From NCBI GenBank assembly GCA_016702705.1, contig JADJDM010000002.1, positions 248,001-312,000 of the forward strand: a DNA stretch of 64,000 nucleotides, written 5' to 3'. This stretch comes from Bacteroidota bacterium. GTDB lineage: Bacteria > Bacteroidota > Bacteroidia > B-17B0 > Aurantibacillaceae. This document shows, in pieces, positions 19,706-31,942 of this stretch. Below the pieces are notes generated by a model. It saw only the letters and a program-made list of their open reading frames with translations, searched no databases and was not told the origin of the DNA. Each line of letters opens with the position of its first letter. Positions within the stretch are counted from its first letter, which is position 1. The position numbers and the translations under genes were made by a program.

Positions 19706-21286
19706 CTAAAACTCGCTCTTCAAATGAAACTCAATATCCGGAAATTTCTCTTGTGCCATTTGTAATAACCACGCTGATTCTGCTAAAAACACTGGTCTTC
19801 CTTCTTTATCAGTTGCAATATGATTTGCTCTATCTTGTATAAAGGCTTCCAACTTTTTTTGATCGGGGCAACTTATCCATAATGCTTTGTATAGCTGAAC
19901 AGGTTGGTATCCGCAAGATGCATTGTACTCACCTTTTAAACGGAATTGTATAACTTCAAATTGTAAAGCACCAACGGTACCAATAATTTTTCGTCCGTCG
20001 GTTTTTTTAGTAAACAATTGCGCAACACCTTCGTCCGTTAATTGCTCTAAACCTTTTTGCAATTGTTTTGTTTTCATTGGATCCAAATTTTCTACATACC
20101 TAAATAATTCAGGTGAGAAACTTGGGATACCTTTAAAATTCATTTTCTTTCCTTCAGTAATCGTGTCGGCAATTTTAAAATTACCACTATCATACAAACC
20201 AATAATGTCTCCAGGGTAAGCCTCTTCAATCACTTCTTTGTCTTGCGCCATAAAGGCTGTAGGATTACTAAAGCGAACTTGTTTGCCTTCTCTTACGTGG
20301 TAATAATATTTGTTACGCTCAAATACTCCTGAGCAAATTCGTAAGAAAGCAATTCTATCTCTGTGCTTAGGATCTAAGTTAGCGTGAATCTTAAAAATAA
20401 ATCCGCTAAACTTTGGATCAAGTGGGTCAATGATTTCGTTTTCTGTTTCGCGTGATGCAGGCGTTGGAGCAAATTGAATAAAGGCATCTAATAATTCTTT
20501 AATACCAAAATTGTTTACTGCGCTACCAAAAAATACTGGACTTAATTTTCCTGCACGGTACTCGTTCATATCAAATGGGTCGTACACACCATCAATTAAT
20601 TCAATATCTGCACGTAATTGTTTAGCGAAATCTTCTCCAATTAATGTGTCGATTTTCCCGTCATTTAAATCCTCAATTTTTATGTATTCTTCAACAACCG
20701 TTTTTTTATCGCCTTGAAATAAAATTAAATTCTTCTCATATAAATTGTAAACACCTTTAAACGATTTACCAATGCCAATAGGCCATGCAAGTGGGCGTAC
20801 ACGTATTTTTAATTCCTTCTCAATTTCATCTAATAAGTCAAAAGCATTTTGACCTTCGCGATCCATTTTATTTATAAACGTAACAACAGGTGTGTTACGC
20901 ATACGACATACTTCAATTAATTTTCGTGTTTGTGGCTCAACACCTTTCACACAATCAATCACCATGATAACGCTATCAACAGCAGTTAATGTTCTATAAG
21001 TATCTTCAGCAAAATCCTCGTGACCTGGAGTATCAAGAATATTTATTTTCTTGCCCATGTATTCAAAAGCCATTACCGATGTAGCAACCGAAATTCCTCT
21101 TTGCTTCTCAATTTCCATGAAATCGGAAGTAGTAGATTTTTTTATTTTGTTTGATTTTACTGCACCAGCACTTTGTATGGCACCTCCAAACAATAATAGT
21201 TTTTCGGTTAAAGTTGTTTTACCAGCATCTGGATGGGCAATAATACCAAAGGTACGGCGACGTTCTATTTCTTCTTTTACTGTCAT
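19706..21286 (-). CDS. prfC: Peptide chain release factor 3
   Basis: RF3 is a translational GTPase that removes RF1 and RF2 from the ribosome after termination. The 526-residue protein shows the P-loop AHPDAGKTTLTEKL (17-30), switch I with QRGISVATSVMAFEY, switch II DTPGHEDFAEDTYR, and NKMDREG for guanine recognition. The C-terminal RF3 domain includes GALQFEVIQFRLKGEYN. Length and order match RF3, and no frame problem is seen. It is monocistronic; the 350 bp upstream separate it from divergent maeB. Confidence 0.97.
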   Translation of the reverse strand: MTVKEEIERRRTFGIIAHPDAGKTTLTEKLLLFGGAIQSAGAVKSNKIKKSTTSDFMEIEKQRGISVATSVMAFEYMGKKINILDTPGHEDFAEDTYRTLTAVDSVIMVIDCVKGVEPQTRKLIEVCRMRNTPVVTFINKMDREGQNAFDLLDEIEKELKIRVRPLAWPIGIGKSFKGVYNLYEKNLILFQGDKKTVVEEYIKIEDLNDGKIDTLIGEDFAKQLRADIELIDGVYDPFDMNEYRAGKLSPVFFGSAVNNFGIKELLDAFIQFAPTPASRETENEIIDPLDPKFSGFIFKIHANLDPKHRDRIAFLRICSGVFERNKYYYHVREGKQVRFSNPTAFMAQDKEVIEEAYPGDIIGLYDSGNFKIADTITEGKKMNFKGIPSFSPELFRYVENLDPMKTKQLQKGLEQLTDEGVAQLFTKKTDGRKIIGTVGALQFEVIQFRLKGEYNASCGYQPVQLYKALWISCPDQKKLEAFIQDRANHIATDKEGRPVFLAESAWLLQMAQEKFPDIEFHLKSEF

Positions 21287-21639
21287 TTTCTTAATTCAAG
21301 GCTGCAAAAGTAATGGTTTTTAATTTAGATTAGTTTATTACAAATCACCCGTTGTTAAAACCAATGATTTGGTTACAAAAATTTTGCCCACAAAAACTAA
21401 AGTACCTTTAATGGGCATTTTTCAAGCTCTCCCAAATCAATCACCTCTCTCTGTGGAGAGAGGTAAGGGAGTGAGGCCTCTTCGCCCGAACCTCCCACAA
21501 TTCGCCTGCAATCCCTACTTTAAATCCCTTTTCGCATCATCAATTATTTAACACCCTATTTTTCAGTCAATTACACCTCACTTCTTACTTTCAAAATTCA
21601 TCTTATTTCGTTATTTTCGCAGTTCAATTTTTTATAGAA
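21287..21639. other. Intergenic region between divergent prfC and maeB
   Basis: About 350 bp with no credible gene. It contains a small perfect hairpin (CCTCTC TCTGTG GAGAGG near 21446-21463) and an unusually C-rich stretch near 21470-21520. It must hold the promoters of both prfC and maeB. A weak TATTTTCG box lies at 21612-21619, but I see no convincing TTG element at the right distance. Confidence 0.4.
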
Positions 21640-23910
21640 ATGGCAGATTTTAGAAAGCAAGACGCATTAGATTATCACTCGCAAGGAAAACCGGGTAAGA
21701 TTGAGGTTATTCCAACAAAGCCTTATAGTACGCAGAGAGATTTAACTATGGCTTATTCTCCAGGAGTTGCTGAGCCATGCTTAGAAATTGCTGCTGATGT
21801 AGAAAACGTTTACAAATACACTGCTAAAGGAAATTTAGTGGCTGTAATCTCTAATGGTACTGCGGTTCTTGGGCTTGGTGATATTGGTCCAGAGGCTTCA
21901 AAGCCAGTAATGGAAGGAAAAGGGTTATTATTTAAAATTTACGCAGATATTGATGTATTTGACATTGAAGTTGACGCAAAAGATATAGAAACATTTGTTC
22001 AAACAGTTAAAGCAATTGCCCCAACCTTTGGTGGAATTAACTTAGAAGATATAAAAGCCCCCGAGTGTTTTGAAATTGATCGCAGATTAAAAGAGGAATT
22101 AAATATTCCTTTAATGCACGATGATCAGCACGGTACAGCCATTATTTCAGCAGCAGGTTTATTAAACGCAGTTGAAATTTCGGGTAAAAAAATGGGTGAG
22201 ATTAAGATTGTAATTAATGGTGCCGGAGCATCTGCAATCTCTTGTGCTAAATTACATATTGGTGTTGGCGTTAAAAAAGAAAACATTTTAATGTGCGATA
22301 GTAAAGGTCCTATCACTATCGAAAGAACAGACCTTGACGAAACTAAAAAATTCTTTGCTTCTGCTCGTACTGATGTTAAATCATTAGAAGATGCAATGAA
22401 AGGTGCAGATGTTTTCTTAGGTTTATCCAAAGGAAATATTCTAAACCAAGAAATGATAAGAAGTATGGCGCCTAATTGCATCGTGTTTGCATTAGCTAAC
22501 CCAACTCCTGAAATTTCTTACGAAGAGGCTATCGCTGCACGTCCCGATATTATTGTCGCTACAGGAAGAAGCGATCATCCTAATCAAGTTAATAATGTAT
22601 TAGGTTTCCCATTTATTTTTAGAGGTGCTTTAGATGTTAGAGCAACTCAAATTAATGAGGCAATGAAATTAGCAGCAGTTTATGCAATTGCTAATTTAGC
22701 TAAAGAGTCAGTGCCTGATTATGTAAACATTGCGTACAATTCAAAAAATCTTTCTTTTGGTCCAGAGTACATTATTCCTAAACCAATTGATAACCGTTTA
22801 ATTTGGACAGTTTCTCCAGCTGTTGCTAAAGCTGCAATGGAATCAGGTGTTGCAAAGCACAGCATTACTGATTGGGATGCTTACAAATTACAATTAGAAA
22901 ATCGTTTAGGGAAAGATAATAAACTTGTTCGTTCTCTTACAACCAAAGCAAAATCGAGTCCTAAACGCGTTGTATTTGCTGAGGCGGATAATTATAAAAT
23001 TTTAAAAGCGGCGCAAGTTGCAAAAGATGAAGGCATAGCGAAACCAATATTATTAGGTAACCGTGAGCGTATTGAAGCATTAATAAAAGAACATCATTTA
23101 GAATTGCAAGATGTTCCAATCATCGATCCAAAAGAGAAAGAAGAAGAAGCAAAACGAATTTCTTATGGCGATTTACTTTGGAAAAAGCGTCAGCGCAAAG
23201 GTATTACGCAGTACGATGCTAAAAAATTAATGCGCGAACGTAATTACTACGGGGCAATGATGGTTGAAACCGGCGATGCAGATGCAATGATTTCGGGTTT
23301 AACTCGTAAATACTCGCAACCAATTACGGCTGCGTTACAATGTATTGGTATACAAGAAGGAAATTCGAGAGTTGCAGGTTTGTACATTATGATGACGAAA
23401 AAAGGACCTTTCTTTTTCGCGGATTGTACAATGAATGTTGAGCCAACTGCAGAAGAATTGGTTGAGATTACAGCACTAACTGCAAAAACGGTTCGCCAAT
23501 TGAACATGATACCACGTATTGCAATGTTGTCGTACACTAATTTTGGATCTGCAACAGGTGAAACACCTTCAAAGGTTGCAAAGGCAGTAAGTATTCTGCA
23601 TAAAGATTATCCAGGATTAATTGTTGATGGTGAAGTGCAAGCAAACTTTGCTGTTAATAACAATTTATTAACTGAACAATTTCCATTCTCTACACTCGTT
23701 GATAAAAACGTGAATACATTAATTTTTCCAAATTTAGCTTCGGGTAATATTGCCTACAAATTAATGCAAGAGTTGGGTGAGGCAGAAGCAATTGGTCCAA
23801 TCCTAATGGGAATGAAAAAGCCAGCTCATGTATTGCAATTAGGTAGTTCGGTGCGTGAAATTGTTAATATGATAACCATTGCAGTAATTGATGCGCAAAA
23901 CAAAAAATAG
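21640..23910 (+). CDS. maeB: NADP-dependent malic enzyme (MaeB type, with phosphotransacetylase-like tail)
   Basis: The enzyme decarboxylates L-malate to pyruvate and yields NADPH. Residues 1 to about 430 form the malic enzyme domains: TMAYSPGVAEPCLEI, the metal-binding LEDIKAPECFEI, the catalytic HDDQHGTAI, and the NAD(P)-binding VINGAGASAIS. Residues about 430-756 are a phosphotransacetylase-like domain (VVFAEADNYKILKAAQVA, VQANFAVNN, FPNLASGNIAYKL). In MaeB this tail is known to act as an acetyl-CoA-sensing regulatory module. Full length and intact. ruvA begins four bases after the stop. Confidence 0.96.
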   Translation: MADFRKQDALDYHSQGKPGKIEVIPTKPYSTQRDLTMAYSPGVAEPCLEIAADVENVYKYTAKGNLVAVISNGTAVLGLGDIGPEASKPVMEGKGLLFKIYADIDVFDIEVDAKDIETFVQTVKAIAPTFGGINLEDIKAPECFEIDRRLKEELNIPLMHDDQHGTAIISAAGLLNAVEISGKKMGEIKIVINGAGASAISCAKLHIGVGVKKENILMCDSKGPITIERTDLDETKKFFASARTDVKSLEDAMKGADVFLGLSKGNILNQEMIRSMAPNCIVFALANPTPEISYEEAIAARPDIIVATGRSDHPNQVNNVLGFPFIFRGALDVRATQINEAMKLAAVYAIANLAKESVPDYVNIAYNSKNLSFGPEYIIPKPIDNRLIWTVSPAVAKAAMESGVAKHSITDWDAYKLQLENRLGKDNKLVRSLTTKAKSSPKRVVFAEADNYKILKAAQVAKDEGIAKPILLGNRERIEALIKEHHLELQDVPIIDPKEKEEEAKRISYGDLLWKKRQRKGITQYDAKKLMRERNYYGAMMVETGDADAMISGLTRKYSQPITAALQCIGIQEGNSRVAGLYIMMTKKGPFFFADCTMNVEPTAEELVEITALTAKTVRQLNMIPRIAMLSYTNFGSATGETPSKVAKAVSILHKDYPGLIVDGEVQANFAVNNNLLTEQFPFSTLVDKNVNTLIFPNLASGNIAYKLMQELGEAEAIGPILMGMKKPAHVLQLGSSVREIVNMITIAVIDAQNKK

Positions 23911-23913
23911 TTT

Positions 23914-24507
23914 ATGATCAGTTACATCGAAGGAAAAATTGCAGACAAAAACCCCGCTTATGCTGTTGTAGAAGCTGGTGGTATTGGTTACGCATTAAAT
24001 ATTTCTCTTAATACTTTTTCTAAAATAAATGAACTAAGCTCTTGCAAATTATTTGTTGAGCAAGTTTACGTGCGCGACGATAATCCAAAATGGTACGGTT
24101 TTTTTGAAATAGATGAGCGCGAATTGTTTCGTAAATTAATTTCTGTTTCTGGTGTTGGTGGTGGAAGTGCTTTATTAATGCTTTCTTCCTTATCTCCATT
24201 AGAAATTGCAGGAGCAATAAATACCGCAAACGTTGCAACATTAAAAAGTATTAAGGGTATTGGAGAAAAAACAGCACAACGTATTGTTGTTGACTTAAAA
24301 GGTAAAGTAGGAAAACACGAAGGTGGAATTTCTCAAATCCTAAGTCCTACATACAATAAAAGCAAAGATGAAGCGTTAATGGCACTTGTAATGCTTGGCT
24401 TTAACAAACAAGCAGCAGAAAAAGCAATTGAAAAATCAATTAAACAACACGGAGTATCAAGCGATAATGTTGAACAATTAGTAAAAGCAGCGTTAAAGAA
24501 TTTATAA
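23914..24507 (+). CDS. ruvA: Holliday junction branch migration protein RuvA
   Basis: RuvA binds Holliday junctions as a tetramer and loads the RuvB motor. The 197-residue protein has the N-terminal OB-fold (MISYIEGKIADKNPAYAVVE), the two helix-hairpin-helix motifs (FRKLISVSGVGGGSALLML and LKSIKGIGEKTAQRIVVDLK), and the C-terminal domain III helices (KDEALMALVMLGF). Length is normal. It sits tightly between maeB and sprA, so it is probably transcribed with both. Confidence 0.96.
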   Translation: MISYIEGKIADKNPAYAVVEAGGIGYALNISLNTFSKINELSSCKLFVEQVYVRDDNPKWYGFFEIDERELFRKLISVSGVGGGSALLMLSSLSPLEIAGAINTANVATLKSIKGIGEKTAQRIVVDLKGKVGKHEGGISQILSPTYNKSKDEALMALVMLGFNKQAAEKAIEKSIKQHGVSSDNVEQLVKAALKNL

Positions 24508-24508
24508 T

Positions 24509-27500
24509 TTGAAAGGGTTTATAAAATATACTTTAGTAAGTGCAGTATCGGTTTCGATGTTGGCGGTGATAACAACCTCTAACGCCGATTCAAAAACTCC
24601 TTTACACAAGTATCGTCAATTAAACCAAAATGGTATTTCAATCATGGCAGTTGATACTCCAGGAACGGATACTATTACCAATGCAGATTTACATTATCCA
24701 ATTCACCCAACGGGTTATGAGGAGCCAATTTATCAAAGCGACCATCCTTTAGAGTTAAATGAACCTGGAAATGTTAAAACAACAACTACTTACGATCCAA
24801 AAAATAAGCAGTTTTTGTTTGAGCAAAAAATAGGTAATCAAAATTATCGTCCGCCAATTTATATGACGGATGAAGAATACCAAGATTATTTGTTTAAAGA
24901 ACAAGTTAAGAGTTATTTTAAATCACGCACCAAAGCCGACGACGCAAATGCTTTAACCAAACCTAATTCCTTAATCCCGAAATTAAATGTAGGTGGCGAA
25001 ATGTTCGACCGTATTTTTGGTGGGAACACTGTTGATATTCGTCCTAATGGTTCGGCTGAATTATCTTTTGGCTTGGTTACCAATAAAAACGGAAACCCTG
25101 CAATACCTGTCAAACAGCGTAAAATAACCAACTTTGATTTTGGCATGAAGGTGCAGTTAAACTTAGTTGGTAAAATAGGGGAGAAGTTAAAACTTACAAC
25201 AAACTATAATACTGAAGCTTCCTTCGATTTCGAAAATCAAATGAAGATTGAGTACAATGGATTAGAAGATGAAATTTTAAAAACAATTGAAGCAGGTAAC
25301 GTTAATTTACCACTTACGGGTAGCTTAATTAGCGGAAGCCAAAGTTTGTTTGGTGTTAAAACAAAAATGCAATTTGGTAAACTAACAGCAACAACTGTTA
25401 TTGCACAAGATAGAGGAAAGAAAACAGAAGTTACTTTGCAAGGTGGTTCGCAAACAACTCCTTTTTTAGTTACTGCTGATAATTATGAGGTGAATCGTCA
25501 TTATTTCCTTTCTCATTATTTCCGCGATAATTATAACAAGTGGATGCAAACAATTCCGATGATTAGTTCAGATGTTGTAATTACTAAAATAGAAGTTTGG
25601 GTTACTAATCGTACAGCACAACAAGATGAAGTAAGAAACATTGCGGGTTTTGCTGACTTAGGTGAAGATATTTTAAAGGTAAATCCAACTTTAGCAAGTA
25701 CAGCTTGTGTAGTGCCAACATCTGCAGCTGTGCAAGATTGTACAGGTGTATTGCCTCGTAATGGTTCAAATACATTATATAATATTCTTACTAATACAAC
25801 AAATGGTATTATTAGTGATCGTGATTTTTCTCAAATTACAGCAAAACTAAAGCAAAATACTGCTACTCTAAATAATGCTTGTAATTATGGCGAGCAATTT
25901 ATGGAGCAAGGCAGAGATTTTGATGTAGTAAATCGTGCCCGTAAATTAAAACCAACGGAATACACTTACAATAGAAGATTAGGGTATATTTCTTTAAATC
26001 AAGCCTTAAATTATGATGAAGTTTTAACGGTTTCTTATCAATATACTTCTAACGGACAAACCTATCAAGTAGGTGAATTTTCTGATCAGTTTCCTACTGG
26101 AGATCAACCACTTTATACCAAACTATTAAAGAGTACAGTTTTAAATACAAAAATTCCGATGTGGGATTTAATGATGAAAAACGTTTATTCTATTGGTGGT
26201 TATCAAATAAATTCGCAAGAGTTTAGATTAGAAGTTTATAGAAATACAAAAGGTGTTGATATTCCTTATGTTAGTTTGCCTCCTGTTGATAATACACCAT
26301 TGTTGCAAGTAATGGGCTTGGATAGAATTAATGTGAATGGAGATAAAATGACAGATGGTTATTTTGATTTTGTTGAAGGAGTTACTATACTAGCAGCTAA
26401 TGGTAGGATTTATTTCCCAAGTATCGAGCCTTTTGGTTCCGACTTAAAAGCTATCATAGGTTCCTCCGTTGAAACCAATGATTATATTTTTCAAGAACTT
26501 TACGATTCAACAAAAGTTATTGCCCAGCAGCAAACTAAAAAGAACGTTTATAAATTAAAAGGTGCATACAAATCATCAAGTAGTTCGGAGATTTCATTAA
26601 ACTCCATGAATGTACCTCAAGGTTCGGTTAAAGTTACTGCCGGTGGTGTGCCATTAACCGAAAATGTTGATTACACCGTTGATTACACTTTAGGACGCGT
26701 GAAAATTATTAATGAAGGTATTATGAATTCGGGGCAACCAATTAAGGTGTCATCTGAAAGTAATTCGATGTTCGCTATTCAGCAGAAAAATTTGATGGGT
26801 ACTCGTTTAGATTATAAAATGAGTAAAGACTTTTCTTTTGGTGGAACCTTCATGCGTTTAACTGAGCGCCCTCTTACACAAAAAGTTAATTTTGGTGATG
26901 AGCCTGTTTCAAACATTATGTGGGGTGCCGATTTCAGTCATCGTGCAGATGCTCCTTGGTTAACACGCTTAGTAGATAAAATACCATTGATAAATACAAA
27001 AGAAAAATCAAGTATTCAGTCTTCTGCCGAATTTGCTCAATTAATTGCAGGGCATTCGAAAGCAATTAATACGGATGGAAGCAAAGGTGGTAATTCATAC
27101 TTAGATGATTTTGAAGGATCGGTTTCGCAAATTGATTTACGAAGTGCTGGCGCTTGGAGTTTAGCAAGTGTTCCGCAAGGACAAATAGATTTGTTTCCAG
27201 AGGCAGCTTTAAACGATACTTTGCCAGGGATTAACCGTGCACGATTTGCTTGGTATACTGTTGACCAGTCGGTGTTTTATTTAAGTGGAAACATTACTCC
27301 AAATAATATTACTAAAAACGTACAGTCGAATAATTTTATGCGTCCTGTTATCGAAACCGAATTGTTTCCTAACAAACAGCCACCAAATGGCCAACCAGTT
27401 TTATTACCGGTATTAGATTTAGCGCTTTATCCAAATGAGCGTGGACCATATAATTATGATATTACTCCTTCAGGGTATTCAAAAGGAATTGATTTTGTGA

Positions 27501-30500
27501 ATTCAAATTTAACTAACGGAATTATTTTAAATAATCCTGAAACACGTTGGGGAGGTATGATGCGTCGTATGGAGAATCCAGATTTTCAAACGGCGAATAT
27601 TGAGTTTGTTCAGTTTTGGATGATGGATCCATTTAATGAAGATTATAACTTAGCTTTTCCTGGGCAAACAGTGCCTACCAATGGAGAAATGATAATTAAT
27701 TTAGGTAACGTTTCTGAAGACATAAATAAAGATGGTCGTATGGCTTTTGAAAACGGAATTCCTAAACAAGGTTCGCTTGGTGATACTTCTCGTGTTGATG
27801 CCACACCTTGGGGTTATGTTCCTAACTTACCTATTATTACTCCTGCATTTGATATTGATGAAAACGCACGACAATATCAAGACGTAGGTTTAGATGGTTT
27901 AGCAAATGATGGTGAGCGCGTTTACTTTCAAACGTATTTAAATTCTTTAAGTGGTGGTGCTTACGAAGCAGCATTTGCCGATGCATCTGCAGATAATTAT
28001 CATTTTTACAGAGGAGATGATTTTGATGGAAACGCTGGTGCAAATACCTTGTTTAGATATAAATGGTTTAATAATATGGAAGGTAACTCTCCAACAGAAG
28101 CTCAATACCAATCTTTAAACAATGATAAATATCCAACCACTGCAACGGTTACTCCAAACACAGAAGACGTTAATAGAGATAATACATTAAGTGAAACAGA
28201 AGCTTATTATCAATACAAAATAAAAATTACACCACAAGATATTACTCCTACAAATGTTGGTAATAATTACATCGCAAACGTTTTTCAATCGTCATTTACT
28301 GATGCAAACGGAAATGGTAAAAGTGTAAATTGGTATCAGTTTAAAATTCCTGTAAACGAGTTCGAACAAAAAGTTGGTTCAATCGAAGGTTTCAACTCTA
28401 TTCGTTTTATGCGTACCATTTTAAAAGGTTTCAGTGCACCTGTTGTTTGTCGTATGGCGCGTATGGAATTAGTAAGAAGTGATTGGAGAAGATTTGATGG
28501 TATTGGTGCTTTACCTGGCGATTATATTGGCGGGCCGGAAGATGGCGCAACCTTTGATATTTCGGCAGTTAACGTACAAGAAAATGGAGCGAAAACTCCA
28601 GTTAATTATGTATTGCCTCCTGGTATTAATCAACAACAAAATGTACAAACTACTAACTTAGTATTGTTAAATGAGCAAGCGTTGGTTTTAAGAACTTGTG
28701 GTTTAGCAGATGGTTATGCAAAAGCTGCATATAAAAACATAAGTAATGATGTGCGTTCATTTAAACACATGAAAATGTTTGTGCATGCTGAGCAATTAGG
28801 GACAAATGCTTTAGCTGACGGTGAGATGCAAATGTTTGTTCGTATTGGTACTGATTTCGTGAGTAATTATTACGAGTACTCATTCCCTTTAAAATTAACA
28901 ACACCTGGTAATTATGACGGTAATAGCGATGCGTCTCGTGCGCAAGTTTGGTTGCCGGAGAATGATGTGGATATTGAATTTGAAAAACTAATTCAATTAA
29001 AATTAAATCGCCCATTTGGAAGTATAGATGCTTACCAAGAAGGTATTGAAGGAGGAAAATAATTAAGGTTGTTGGTAATCCAACTATTTCCGAATTAAAA
29101 ACAGTAATGGTTGGTATTCGTAATCCTAAAGATATTGGTAATGAACCAAAATGTATTGAGGTTTGGATTAATGAATTACGTTTAACGGATTTTGTTCAAA
29201 AAGGTGGTTGGGCTGCAAATGCAAGAGTAACAGCTAAGTTGGCAGATTTGGGGCAAGTTGCTTTATCAGGTTCCTACATGACTCCTTTCTTTGGAAGTAT
29301 TGATAAAAAAGTAAGTGAAAGAAGTAGAGAAACAAATATGCAATACGATGCAAGCACTACCTTGCAGTTAGGTAAATTCTTCCCTGCTGATTGGAAAATT
29401 AATTTGCCAATCTATTTAAACAAAGGCGAAATTATTTCTACACCTCAATTCGATCCTTCTAATCCAGATGTATTAATGACTAGAGTGGAAGAATACAAGG
29501 ATGCAACCGAAAATGATATTATACAAGTTAAAAATCGTGCACAAGATATTACACGAAGAAGAGGGATTAATTTTACCAATGTAAGTAAACAAAAGAGTCC
29601 GGGTAAAACAAAAAGTCATTTTTGGGATATAGAAAATTTCTCGGTTACTTATGCATTTAGCGAACAGTACAAACGTAATATTACACTAAATCAAAACTGG
29701 AATAAGAATCACAGAGCCGCATTAACCTATGGATTTACGCACACGCCAAAAAACATTAAACCATTTGGTAAATCAAAAGCAAAATGGTTAAATAATAAAT
29801 GGTTTGCATTAATAAAGGATATTAACTTCACTCCACTGCCTTCGCGATTTGGATTCAATACGGATATTACCAGAAATTATAACGAATATCAAAATCGTGA
29901 TATTACAGTTAATAAGGAAATGCCCGCACAGTATAATAAAACCTTTTTCATGAATCGTACCTATGATTTGAAGTGGGATTTCACTAAGAATCTAAAATTT
30001 GATTTAACTGCTGGTAATGATGCTCGTATCCTTGAACCTGTTGGACGAATTGATACTAAAGATGAAAAAGATATTATTAAAGATAATATTCTCGCTGGAG
30101 GAATCAACACGTCCTACAGGCATTCGATGAATTTAAATTATACTATACCAATTAATAAAATTCCTTTGTTCGATTGGATAACAGCAACTGCAGGGTATAA
30201 AACAAATTATCAATTCACTCGTCGCCCTTTTGCTGCTGATAGTTTGGGTAACACCTTAATGAATGGAAATACAAAAACATTAAACGGACAGTTTAATATG
30301 GTTACTTTTTATAATAAAGTACCATTCTTTAAAAAGATTAATAACAAAGGAAAAGGTGGAGGAAAGGACACCAAATCTAAATCGGCTACGGATACTACTA
30401 AGAAAAACTCATTTAATATTTTAGAAGAAATTGCTAAAGTGTTAATGACGGTTAAACAAGCACAGTTTACCTATACTGAAAATAACGGAACTACTTTGCC

Positions 30501-31851
30501 TGGTTACATTGATTCGACTCGAATAATGGGTATGAACCCAAATAATAAATTTAATCCAGGTATTCCTTTTATTATAGGTAATCAGCAAAATGTAATGCAA
30601 AACTTTATGCGTGATAGTTTATTGATACGAAGAAATAATTTGAATAATCCTTATGCACAAACAAATAGTAAGCAAATGAGTTTTACCGCTAAACTAGAGC
30701 CGTTTAAAGATTTGCGAATTGATTTAACAGGAACAAAAAGTATTGGATTTAATAGTTCCCAATACATTGGATATAATCAAACTACTAAAGAGTATAACAC
30801 AAATACATTTACGCGTACAGGAAATTACAGTGTTTCAACTATTACAATTTCTACAGCATTTAAAAAGGATGATAAAGAAACCTATTCCAACGAAGTATTC
30901 GAAAAGTTTTTAGCTTATCGCGATCAATTTGCAAAATCTCTATCGGAAGCAAACGATTCATCTAAAAAATTCGCAACTACCGAAGGTTATGATGGTTACT
31001 CAAGAAATCAACAAGATGTAATCTTGTACTCGTTCTTGGCCTCTTATACAGGAAAAGGAACCAAAGTAAAACAAACTGAATTCCCGAAAATACCTTTACC
31101 TAATTGGACATTAACTTACGATGGATTAAATAAATTTAAATTCTTTAAAAAGTATTTAAAAACAGCAACACTTCGTCATTCATATAAATCAACTTATAAT
31201 GTTGGGGCCTTTACAAATAATCAATTGTTTACACCTGCAGCTGGAGTTGATTTTGAAGATGCTCGTTTTAGTGGTGGTCGTGTAAATGGTGCTGGTTCTA
31301 ACTTCGCCTCTAAGTACCAAATTAATACGGTAACTATTCAAGAGAGTTTCTCTCCTCTTATCAAAGTTGATATTACATTTAATGAGAAGAAAAAGAAAAA
31401 GGCAGATGGTACAAGTGCATCAAGTGGGGCAATTACAGCAAACTTTGAAATTAGAAAAGATAGAACGGTTAGTTTAAATGCTAACATCCCTCAAATTACT
31501 GAAACACGTGGTCAAGAGTATGTTATTGGCGCAGGTTACAGGTATCCTAAGTTAAAAATTAAGAAATTTAAAATTAAAGGTAAGCCACTTGAGAGCGACT
31601 TAAATTGTAAAATGGACTTATCGTTTAGAAATAATGTAACTACACAACGTAGGGTTGTTGATGGTATAAGTACGCCTTCTCAAGGACAAAATATCATTAC
31701 ATTAAAAACATCAGTAGATTACGCTCTTTCGCAAAATATTAATTTAAGATTGTATTTTGATAAGATTATAAATACCCCTGTTGTTTCTACTTCCTTCCCA
31801 ACGGCTAATACAAATGCTGGTTTTAGCTTAAGATTTAGTCTCGCTCAGTAA
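24509..31851 (+). CDS. sprA: SprA, type IX secretion outer-membrane translocon, frameshifted
   Basis: SprA is the giant outer-membrane beta-barrel through which T9SS cargo leaves the cell and is needed for gliding. The locus spans about 2440 codons, the expected size. It starts at TTG 24509, one base after ruvA, with a signal-anchor region. Typical features are DRIFGGNTVDIRPNGSAELS, GNPAIPVKQRKI, and SYLDDFEGSVSQIDLRS; the C-terminal part is rich in barrel strands and ends FSLRFSLAQ. The frame breaks at 29056-29059 (AAAA): adding one A joins EGIEGGK to IIKVVGNPTISELK. With the rest intact, this is more probably a sequencing error than a dead gene. Confidence 0.93.
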
Positions 31852-31874
31852 TAACTCACTCATTTTCAGGGTAT

Positions 31875-31903
31875 TTGTTTTTAATAAAATAGTATTATAT
31901 TTG
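31875..31903 (+). promoter_or_regulatory. Bacteroidota-type promoter of the YfiR-TPR-PP2C operon
   Basis: TTG at 31875-31877 and TATATTTG at 31896-31903 are separated by 18 bp. The first ATG of the operon lies at 31943, leaving a leader of about 30 bases. The -7 box is a perfect match to TAnnTTTG. Confidence 0.7.
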
Positions 31904-31942
31904 TGATTCAGGTTTTGGCATCCTATTTGCCTTCTACTGTTT

